Below, one piece after another: positions 57,303 through 64,000 of a stretch of 64,000 bases of DNA (position 1 is the stretch's first letter; the number at the start of each line of letters is the position of its first letter). The notes below the pieces were generated by a model. It worked only from the letters and a program-made list of their open reading frames with translations. It ran no database searches and was not told the DNA's origin. Origin of the DNA: Marinobacter sp. B9-2. GTDB lineage: Bacteria > Pseudomonadota > Gammaproteobacteria > Pseudomonadales > Oleiphilaceae. The stretch lies in contig PYVH01000003.1 of assembly GCA_003030785.1 (NCBI GenBank), positions 2,094 through 66,093 on the forward strand, read 5' to 3'. Position numbers and translations under genes: made by a program.

Positions 57303-58082
57303 ATGGTCAACGCGAAACTTCTGAAACTTCCCATTGCGGCGCATCAGCATCGCCATGAGCATCACCAGATTGTTATAGGGGTACGAGGGGAAGCTGAACT
57401 GAGCGTCGATGGGACAGGGGCTCACCTGGATACCTGGAAGGCCTATTTTGTTCCAACGGAAGCCCGGCACGACTATTGTGGCAATGATAAAAATCACGTC
57501 CTGGTTATCAACCTCGATCCCCTGACTCCAGCGATCAATACCCCTGCCCATGCCGATTACGAACGCATGATGCGGGTCTTTGAGAAACCCCGCACCTTGC
57601 AGATGGACAGCCGCTTACAGGGACTGGTCCAGTTTGCGGCCGGCGAGTTTGATCGCGCACCAGACCACGTCACACTCCAGCAGCACCTGGCTGCAAGCAT
57701 ACTCTACTGCATGGCGGACCGGATAACTGACAGTCAGGGCCAGCCTTCAAATCGGAACTGCATCAGTCCTGAACATATTCGACGCTACATCCTTGGAAAT
57801 CTTCATCGAAAAATCACCGTTGAAGATATGGCGGGTGAAGCCTGCCTTAGCGTCAGCCGTTTCCACGAAGTGTTCAGGGAGGTAGCGGGTATCACTCCGC
57901 ATCAGTTCCTGCTTCAGACACGGCTCGATCAGGCCACAGAACTCCTTGCTTCAACGTCCCTTACGGTGTCAGAGATCAGCTACCGAACCGGTTTTTCTTC
58001 TCAAAGCGCTTTGACCAATGCGTTGCGAAAGTACAAGGGCACGACGCCTTCCAGACTGCAGGTTGGTGAAAACGTCGCCTGA
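57303..58082 (+). CDS. AraC-family regulator, PruR-like
   Basis: A 259-residue activator. The N-terminal 100 residues form a cupin-type sensor (HQHRHEHHQIVIGVRG). The C-terminal DNA-binding domain has two helix-turn-helix units, EDMAGEACLSVSRFHEVFRE and VSEISYRTGFSSQSALTNALR. Its position ahead of putP, with direct repeats between, fits PruR, the AraC activator of proline use in Pseudomonas. The effector would be proline or a related compound; this is inference. Confidence 0.8.
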   Translation: MVNAKLLKLPIAAHQHRHEHHQIVIGVRGEAELSVDGTGAHLDTWKAYFVPTEARHDYCGNDKNHVLVINLDPLTPAINTPAHADYERMMRVFEKPRTLQMDSRLQGLVQFAAGEFDRAPDHVTLQQHLAASILYCMADRITDSQGQPSNRNCISPEHIRRYILGNLHRKITVEDMAGEACLSVSRFHEVFREVAGITPHQFLLQTRLDQATELLASTSLTVSEISYRTGFSSQSALTNALRKYKGTTPSRLQVGENVA

Positions 58083-58106
58083 TTCGCCCGGTAGTTTCGG
58101 TAGTCC

Positions 58107-58142
58107 CGTAGGATTGTGTAAAAGAATCGTAGGATTTCGTAA
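58107..58142 (+). promoter_or_regulatory. AraC-type direct-repeat operator upstream of putP
   Basis: CGTAGGATTGTGTAA (58107-58121) and CGTAGGATTTCGTAA (58128-58142) are direct repeats 21 bases apart, two helical turns, as expected for a dimeric AraC activator. They match in 13 of 15 positions. They lie 244 bases before putP, in the 303-base gap after the activator gene. Confidence 0.6.
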
Positions 58143-58385
58143 GCCCGGGGTCCGTACTGATACTAACTTATAGCGGCTGGATTCTCGTGGTGTGGATCGG
58201 CACCTGACGTGGGTCACAAACCTCTGTTGAGCCCCAGGTTCAGGGAGCTGTTGCGAGGGAGATTGCCTCGCCCCAATCGGGACGGAACTAAGGTAAAAAA
58301 GAAGAACGGTACAGCGCACTGGCCTCGTGCCAGTTCTGTGCTTCGAGAGCGGATCTATTCCGACTCACTAAACCGGAGGAGCCCT
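58143..58385 (+). other. putP leader, no gene seen
   Basis: The remaining gap to putP has no coding start with a usable ribosome site; a frame upstream of putP from 58209 is open but lacks protein-like features. It holds the putP ribosome site GGAGGAG just before ATG 58386 and probably the transcript start. Confidence 0.4.
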
Positions 58386-59876
58386 ATGGCTATTGGTGTT
58401 TGGATCAGTCTATTTGCTTACTTTGCGCTCATGATCGCCATCGGCGTTTATGCCATGCGCAGAGCTACGTCTTCATCCGAGGATTATATGTTGGGTGGGC
58501 GTGCTCTCAGTCCTAAAGTAGCGGCCCTGTCCGCCGGTGCTTCTGACATGAGTGGTTGGTTGCTTCTGGGCTTGCCCGGGGCACTGTTTGCATCGGGCCT
58601 GGGTTCGGCCTGGATTGGTATTGGTCTGCTCGTTGGTGCGTTCTTTAACTGGACCCTCGTGGCACCAAGGCTCCGGGAACAGACGGTTCACTACGGCAAC
58701 GCCATTACCATTCCCTCGTTCCTGGCGAACCGCTTCCCGACACAGGCGCTTTCCCTGAGAACAGTATCCGCGGTCGTTATTGTTATCTTCTTCGCGGTAT
58801 ACACGGCGTCCGGTCTGGTTGCCGGTGGCAAGCTTTTCGAAAGCGCGTTCTCCGGTATTTTCAACTTCGGTGGTTTGAGTGATTACGCGGTTGGTATCGT
58901 CATTACCCTGGGGGTGGTACTTGCCTATACCGTTGTTGGCGGTTTCCTGGCCGTAAGCATGACGGACTTTGTGCAGGGCTGCATCATGATGCTCGCGCTG
59001 GTGATTATGCCGGCGGTTGTCCTCTTTGGCGAAGGCGGTGGCGGTTTCGCCCAGGCGTCACAAACTTTGAATGAAGTTGATCCTACGCTGCTGTCCTGGA
59101 CCGAGGGGTTGACCTTCATTGGTTGGCTGTCTGCTGTAACCTGGGGTCTGGGATATTTTGGTCAGCCACACATCATCGTGCGCTTTATGGCAATCCGCAC
59201 CCTGAAGGATGTGCCCATTGCCCGGAATATCGGTATGAGCTGGATGCTGATTTCCCTGATCGGTGCTATCTCTCTGGGTGTGTTTGGTCGCGCCTACGCC
59301 ATTCGCAATGGTTTGGATATTGCCGACCCGGAAACGATCTTCATTATTCTGTCTAACCTGCTGTTCCATCCTCTGATCACAGGTTTCCTGTACGCGGCTC
59401 TGCTTGCGGCGGTTATGAGTACCATCTCCAGTCAGCTGCTGGTGTCTTCTTCCTCACTGACCGAAGATTTCTATCGACTCTTCCTGCGCAAGGAAGCCAC
59501 CGATAAAGAGTGCGTGAGTGTTGGCCGGATCTGTGTCGTTCTGGTCGGTCTGGTTGCCGCGGTCATCGCCTCTGATCCCGACTCTCAGGTTCTCGCGTTG
59601 GTCAGTAATGCCTGGGCAGGTTTTGGCGCCGCATTTGGCCCGCTGATTATCCTGTCGCTGATGTGGCCGCGTGCCAACGGCGCTGGTGCCATCGCAGGCA
59701 TGGTTGCCGGTGCGGCCACCGTCATAATCTGGATTTCACTGGGCTGGAACGGAGAGTTCATGGGTGGTCCTGGGGTGTACGAGATCATTCCGGGCTTCAT
59801 TGCTTCCTGGATTGCCATCATGGTTGTGAGCCTTGCCACTTCCGACGCTGGTGAGTATCAGCACATCACCCGTTGA
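58386..59876 (+). CDS. putP: sodium/proline symporter PutP
   Basis: A 496-residue SSS-family transporter with 13 hydrophobic helices, importing proline with sodium. Visible: DYMLGGRALSP and ASDMSGWLLLGLPGA near the first helices. GGAGGAG precedes ATG 58386. The AraC gene upstream likely activates it. The proline dehydrogenase PutA gene is not in the window. A GC-rich hairpin follows at 59945. Confidence 0.93.
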   Translation: MAIGVWISLFAYFALMIAIGVYAMRRATSSSEDYMLGGRALSPKVAALSAGASDMSGWLLLGLPGALFASGLGSAWIGIGLLVGAFFNWTLVAPRLREQTVHYGNAITIPSFLANRFPTQALSLRTVSAVVIVIFFAVYTASGLVAGGKLFESAFSGIFNFGGLSDYAVGIVITLGVVLAYTVVGGFLAVSMTDFVQGCIMMLALVIMPAVVLFGEGGGGFAQASQTLNEVDPTLLSWTEGLTFIGWLSAVTWGLGYFGQPHIIVRFMAIRTLKDVPIARNIGMSWMLISLIGAISLGVFGRAYAIRNGLDIADPETIFIILSNLLFHPLITGFLYAALLAAVMSTISSQLLVSSSSLTEDFYRLFLRKEATDKECVSVGRICVVLVGLVAAVIASDPDSQVLALVSNAWAGFGAAFGPLIILSLMWPRANGAGAIAGMVAGAATVIIWISLGWNGEFMGGPGVYEIIPGFIASWIAIMVVSLATSDAGEYQHITR

Positions 59877-59944
59877 GGCAAGGGGCACGTGAGCGCAGGA
59901 AGAAGGAACGGGGCTCCGGGAGGAGCTCTGTTCCGACTGACAAG

Positions 59945-59970
59945 CCCTCCGCCCCCGGCGCGGCGGAGGG
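59945..59970 (+). terminator. possible putP terminator hairpin
   Basis: CCCTCCGCC pairs with GGCGGAGGG around an 8-base loop. There is no T-run directly after it (GTGTTGCATTTGG), so it is a weak terminator or an mRNA-stabilising hairpin. Confidence 0.45.
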
Positions 59971-60131
59971 GTGTTGCATTTGGTGCTTCGTATTTTTTAG
60001 CGGGGCAGGTTGCGACTCATACCAAGGTCTAGAGTTGGCCTCATGAACTGGTAGATCCCCGTCCAAGCCGCTACCTTAATAGGGTTTCATCTCAGTTGCG
60101 GACTAAAATAATGACGAAAGGACGAAGGGTT

Positions 60132-61139
60132 ATGAGCAAAAACCAATTTCTGACATCCACCGTGGGCGTGCTGGCGGCCGCCCTCTTTTCTTTTTCTTCC
60201 GGGGTGCAGGCGGAAGGGAACTACGTGATGGGCACCGCGACAACCGGGGGCACCTATTACCCCGTGGGCGTTGCCCTTTCCACTCTGATCAAGGTAAAGC
60301 TGGAGCCCAAGACCAATATTTCCGTTTCTGCCATCAGCTCTGCCGGTTCCGGCGAGAATCTCAAGCTGATGGACGAGGATCAGATTCAGTTTGGTATTCT
60401 CCAGGGACTTTACGGCGCATACGCCTGGAACGGCACCGGGCCGGTTCCCAAGGCCTATAAGAACCTGCGTTCGGTGTCCATGCTCTGGCAAAACGTTGAA
60501 CACTTTGTGGTGTCCAGGGAATTGGCGGAAACCGGCACCATTGCCGATATGACCAACCTTTACGGCGAAAGCTTTTCCATCGGCGCCCGGAATTCCGGCA
60601 CCGAAGGCTCCGGGCGCTTTATCCTGGGCAAGGTCGGCATTGACCTTGAAAAGATTGATCTGGCTTATCTCGGCTATGGGCCCAGTGCAGACGCGCTTCA
60701 GAACGGCAACATTGATGGCATGAACATCCCGGCCGGCGTTCCCGCGTCTGCCGTTACCCGGGCCTATGCCAACATGGGCGACGATATTACCACCCTGAAC
60801 TTCACCGAAGAGCAGCTCGCCAGTGTGAACAGTGATTTCGAGCTGTGGACACCCTATACCATCCCGGTGGGCACCTACCCCAATCAGGACGAGGTGATCG
60901 AAACGATTGCCCAGCCCAACATCCTCGCCGTGCGGGCGGACGTTACCGAAGAGGATGTTTACCAGATCACGAAAACCATTTACGCCAACCTGCCGTTCCT
61001 GAATAACATCCACCCCGCCACCAAGGCGATGGCGCTGGAAAAAGCCATTGCCGGGCTGCCCATGCCGCTGCATCCGGGCGCTGTCCGGTTTTATCAGGAG
61101 CAGGGGCTGACCATTCCTGATCGGCTGATTGCTGAGTAA
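60132..61139 (+). CDS. TRAP transporter substrate-binding protein, TAXI family
   Basis: A 335-residue periplasmic receptor. Signal peptide at residues 4-28 (TVGVLAAALFSFSSGVQA), then the TAXI signature VMGTATTGGTYYPVGVA, and the Ser/Thr-Gly pattern SIGARNSGTEGSGR. ATG 60132 has AAGG upstream and gives a proper signal peptide; a longer start at 60096 is unlikely. TAXI receptors bind small carboxylates such as glutamate or 2-oxoglutarate; the ligand here is unknown. The permease starts 2 bases later. Confidence 0.9.
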   Translation: MSKNQFLTSTVGVLAAALFSFSSGVQAEGNYVMGTATTGGTYYPVGVALSTLIKVKLEPKTNISVSAISSAGSGENLKLMDEDQIQFGILQGLYGAYAWNGTGPVPKAYKNLRSVSMLWQNVEHFVVSRELAETGTIADMTNLYGESFSIGARNSGTEGSGRFILGKVGIDLEKIDLAYLGYGPSADALQNGNIDGMNIPAGVPASAVTRAYANMGDDITTLNFTEEQLASVNSDFELWTPYTIPVGTYPNQDEVIETIAQPNILAVRADVTEEDVYQITKTIYANLPFLNNIHPATKAMALEKAIAGLPMPLHPGAVRFYQEQGLTIPDRLIAE

Positions 61140-61141
61140 TC

Positions 61142-63304
61142 GTGGCTGAACGGGAAACAGGCGAACCTCCGGTGGAGGTTCGCGACGAAAGCGCCAGCGA
61201 AGCGGCTGAACGACTGGGTCACTGGCTGATCGGGCCGGTGATTTTCTGGCTTGCCATCGGTGCCGCGCTGATTCACTTGTACTTCAACACCCTGTCCACG
61301 TTGTCGACCTTGTGGACGTCGGCGTTGCATTTCGGCATTTTTGGTCTGATCTGCGCCCTGACGACCCCCATGCTGAAGACCCGTTCGATCACCGGTCAGC
61401 GTGTAGTGCTTGGCGTGGATGTGGCGCTTGGTCTGGTGGCATTGGCCTCTGCCTTCTACCTGATCCTCTTTGAAGATGACCTATACCAGCGCGGCGTCAA
61501 CTTCAATACAGCGGACTGGATCGCCTCTGTCGCCGCGGTGATCCTGATTCTGGAGTTTGCCCGCCGGACCGTGGGTTGGTTCATTCCGCTTTTGTGTATC
61601 GTCGCCCTGTCCTATGTGGCCTGGTGGGGCCAGTATATTGATGGCATCTTCAACTTCCCCGGCCTGTCCTGGGAAACGGTACTATTCCGTTCCTACCTTG
61701 GGGGCCAGGGTATGCTGGGCTCGATCGCCCGGATTTCCTGGACCTATGTGTTCATGTTTATCCTGTTCGGTGCCTTTCTGGTTAAGTCCGGCGCTGGCGA
61801 CTTTATTATCGAGCTGGCCCGCTGCGCTGCCGGCCGGTTTGTTGGCGGTCCGGGTTTCGTCGCGGTCTTCGCATCGGGCTTGATGGGGTCGGTATCCGGC
61901 TCCAGCGTAGCCAATACGGTGTCTACCGGCGTGATTACCATACCGCTGATGCGCAAGGCAGGCTTCCCGGCCCGTTTTGCCGCCGGGGTTGAGGCGGCGG
62001 CATCCACCGGCGGCCAGTTGATGCCGCCGGTGATGGGCGCAGGGGCGTTTATCATGGCGTCCTACACCCAGGTGTCCTACCTCACCATCATTGGTGTGGC
62101 GGCGTTACCCGCCTTGCTGTACTTCCTCTCGGTGGCCATGTTCGTCCGGATTGAGGCCAAACGCAGCCACGCGGTCGAGCTGGAAGACGATCAGGCGCCC
62201 ACCCTTAAGGACGTGATGAAAGACGGCTGGCATTTTCTGCTGCCACTGGTGGTACTGGTTGCAGCGCTTATTTACGGATTTACCCCCACTTACGCCGCAG
62301 GCATCGCCATTCTCTCAGTGATCGTGGCTTCCTGGCTTTCCAGACACCCGATGGGATTCCGGGATATCCTGGACGCATTAGCCATGGGGGCGCGAAATGT
62401 AACCACCACGGCCATTCTGCTGATCGCCGTTGGTTTGATCGTGATGGTGGTCTCCACCACCGGTATCGGTAATACTTTTTCCCTGATGATTACCGACTGG
62501 GCCGGTGGCAGCCTGGTCATTACCATTCTGCTGGTGGCCCTGGCATCACTGATTCTGGGTATGGGCTTGCCGGTGACAGCGGCCTACATTGTCCTTGCGA
62601 CTCTGTCGGCACCCGCAATCTATAACCTGATTGCCCAGGGCCAGTTGCTGGAGTTGCTGATGAACGGTAACCTGCCGGAACAGGCGAAAGCCATCTTCAT
62701 GCTGGCAGCCCCTGACAAAACGGCTTTGCTCAACGCTCCCATGGACCTTGCCACGGCCCAACACCTTCTTGCGATGGTGCCCGATACCTTCAGCACCCAG
62801 TTGCTTGAGCAGGCACTGTCTCCGGCAACTCTGTCAATGGTGTTGGTGGCCGCGCACATGATCATTTTCTGGTTATCCCAGGATTCCAATGTGACACCGC
62901 CGGTGTGCCTGACCGCGTTCGCGGCGGCGGCCATTGCCGGCACCCCGCAGATGCGTACCGGATTTACCGCGTGGAAACTGGCCAAGGGCCTTTATATTGT
63001 TCCGCTGCTGTTTGCCTATTCGCCGCTGATCACGGGTGATTTCACTGAAATGATCCGGGTGTTTCTCTTTGCCCTGTTTGGCATTTACGCCATTATCGCC
63101 GGACTCGAGGGCTATCTGGAGCACAAGCTCCATCCGGTTGTCCGACTGTTGATGTTTCCCATCGGCGCGCTCATGCTCTGGCCTCATGGTCAGATCCTCC
63201 TGGACGGAGCCGGCGTCGTGATTTTCATCGCGGTTCTGGTCTGGAGCAGCCGTCGTGGCAGAGCTTCTCCGGCATTGGCTCGGGCCGGCCGGGCTGATTC
63301 ATGA
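61142..63304 (+). CDS. TRAP transporter fused permease (4TM/12TM)
   Basis: A 720-residue membrane protein where the small DctQ-type and large DctM-type subunits are fused, as is normal for TAXI systems. About 18 hydrophobic segments; the large-subunit motifs GSVSGSSVANTVSTG, VEAAASTGGQLMPPVMGAGAF and GMGLPVTAAYIVLA are clear. It uses a sodium or proton gradient with the binding protein. GTG 61142 is the start. The stop overlaps the exporter gene start (ATGA, 63301-63304). Confidence 0.93.
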   Translation: MAERETGEPPVEVRDESASEAAERLGHWLIGPVIFWLAIGAALIHLYFNTLSTLSTLWTSALHFGIFGLICALTTPMLKTRSITGQRVVLGVDVALGLVALASAFYLILFEDDLYQRGVNFNTADWIASVAAVILILEFARRTVGWFIPLLCIVALSYVAWWGQYIDGIFNFPGLSWETVLFRSYLGGQGMLGSIARISWTYVFMFILFGAFLVKSGAGDFIIELARCAAGRFVGGPGFVAVFASGLMGSVSGSSVANTVSTGVITIPLMRKAGFPARFAAGVEAAASTGGQLMPPVMGAGAFIMASYTQVSYLTIIGVAALPALLYFLSVAMFVRIEAKRSHAVELEDDQAPTLKDVMKDGWHFLLPLVVLVAALIYGFTPTYAAGIAILSVIVASWLSRHPMGFRDILDALAMGARNVTTTAILLIAVGLIVMVVSTTGIGNTFSLMITDWAGGSLVITILLVALASLILGMGLPVTAAYIVLATLSAPAIYNLIAQGQLLELLMNGNLPEQAKAIFMLAAPDKTALLNAPMDLATAQHLLAMVPDTFSTQLLEQALSPATLSMVLVAAHMIIFWLSQDSNVTPPVCLTAFAAAAIAGTPQMRTGFTAWKLAKGLYIVPLLFAYSPLITGDFTEMIRVFLFALFGIYAIIAGLEGYLEHKLHPVVRLLMFPIGALMLWPHGQILLDGAGVVIFIAVLVWSSRRGRASPALARAGRADS

Positions 63305-64000
63305 CGGTAATCGATGTCCTGGCACTGCTTGCCATCGGTGGTCTGGCCGGGTTTATCAATGTGTTGTCCGCTGGTGGGTCCATGCTGACCCTGCCACTGC
63401 TCATGTTTCTCGGGTTGCCACCGCAGGTGGCAAACGGTACCAACCGGGTCGCCATTACCCTTCAGAGCATCACGGCGGTAGGTGGCTTCCACCGGATGGG
63501 GCATGGCAACCTGGTGGTCAGTCTTCATCTCGCGGTGCCGGCGGTCCTGGGCTCACTGCTGGGAGCCTGGGTGGCCACCTGGGTCGCCGACGCGGTTTTC
63601 GAGTTCGTGCTTGTAGTCGCCATGATCGGCGCGTCTGTCTTCATGCTGTTGCCCCAACCAAAGCTGGACACCCCCCCGCTGACGCCGGACCGGCTGGGCC
63701 CGGTGATCTATCTGGCCATGTTTCTGATCGGTGTCTACGGCGGCTTCATCCAGGTAGGTGTCGGCGCGCTGTTCCTGGTGGTCCTGTACCGCATGCTGCG
63801 GATTGATCTGCGCCAGGTGAACGTCTTCAAGGTTTCCATAATCTTGCTGTATACCTTGCCGGCCCTGGTGATTTTTGCGATCAGTGATCAAGTGCGCTGG
63901 GGCATGGGGCTGACGCTGGCCCTTGGCAATATTACCGGTGCATTCATCGCGGTGCGGGTCAATCTGAGCGAGAAGGGTGCCCAGTGGGTTAAGTGGATCA
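63301..64000 (+). CDS. TauE/SafE-family sulfite exporter-type permease (partial)
   Basis: The first 233 codons run to the end of the window with no stop. Hydrophobic helices and the family motif GGLAGFINVLSAGGSMLTLPLLMFLG, then NGTNRVAI and VYGGFIQVGVGALF, identify TauE/SafE. Members export sulfite, sulfoacetate or other anions, often as partners of organosulfonate catabolism. Four-base overlap with the TRAP permease suggests they act in the same pathway. Confidence 0.88.
   Translation, partial: MTVIDVLALLAIGGLAGFINVLSAGGSMLTLPLLMFLGLPPQVANGTNRVAITLQSITAVGGFHRMGHGNLVVSLHLAVPAVLGSLLGAWVATWVADAVFEFVLVVAMIGASVFMLLPQPKLDTPPLTPDRLGPVIYLAMFLIGVYGGFIQVGVGALFLVVLYRMLRIDLRQVNVFKVSIILLYTLPALVIFAISDQVRWGMGLTLALGNITGAFIAVRVNLSEKGAQWVKWI

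Noticed and set aside
58209-58385. 59-codon extension of putP
   Set aside because: ATG 58386 has a strong GGAGGAG site; the extension is basic and not membrane-like, unlike family starts.

Overview
The window reads as chromosomal core sequence of a marine gammaproteobacterium close to Marinobacter or Pseudomonas. Evidence is the gene order (psrA ... mtnP-csiV-mfd-gap-nqr-sthA, then rne-rluC-HAD-sppA-maf-yceD-rpmF-plsX-fab-pabC-mltG-tmk, as I recall it from Pseudomonas), the pseudomonad-type psrA, csiV and long-form gap genes, and sodium-linked bioenergetics (Na+-NQR, PutP, TRAP transport). I see no prophage, insertion sequence, CRISPR array or rRNA.

Region 1 (1-18.6 kb): the end of an unrecognised gene, psrA with its own operators, an L,D-transpeptidase, an MscS channel coupled to a methylthio-purine phosphorylase, csiV and mfd on the minus strand, gap, the complete nqrABCDEF operon with its maturation genes apbE and nqrM, and the soluble transhydrogenase sthA. 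Together these handle cell-wall work, repair and NAD(P)H/Na+ energetics.

Region 2 (18.6-41.3 kb) is a mosaic: a minus-strand operon tal-terB-DAHP synthase-glycerophosphodiesterase, dusA, an AEC transporter, znuA with a Zur-like box, gltX, tRNA-Ala and tRNA-Glu, an unusual double-domain QueD-like protein, a MobA-like nucleotidyltransferase, a tail-anchored response regulator beside a PEGA/MORN-repeat protein, an M16 peptidase, the divergent pair ppsR/ppsA, rraA, a PilZ protein, an SH3/coiled-coil protein, yciI and a PHP phosphoesterase. This is the part with most that is not routine.

Region 3 (41.3-57.2 kb): a UPF0149 gene and rne (about 0.5 kb leader) on the minus strand, diverging from rluC-HAD-sppA, then maf, and yceD-rpmF-plsX-fabD-fabG-acpP-fabF-pabC-mltG-tmk for ribosome, fatty-acid, folate and peptidoglycan synthesis. 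The holB-pilZ-tatD genes that often follow tmk are not next to it here.

Region 4 (57.2-64 kb): an AraC-family activator next to putP with a two-copy direct-repeat operator between them, then a TAXI-type TRAP transporter (binding protein plus fused permease) translationally coupled to a TauE/SafE exporter that runs off the end. These are nutrient-uptake genes.

The most noteworthy signals are: the tandem PsrA-type operators; the AraC-type direct repeats before putP; the rne leader and overlapping divergent promoters; three related terminator hairpins of one sequence family at gene ends; the split active-site residues of the QueD-like protein; and the membrane-tethered response regulator next to a MORN/PEGA protein. 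I found nothing that I can defend as a wholly new defence or mobile system.
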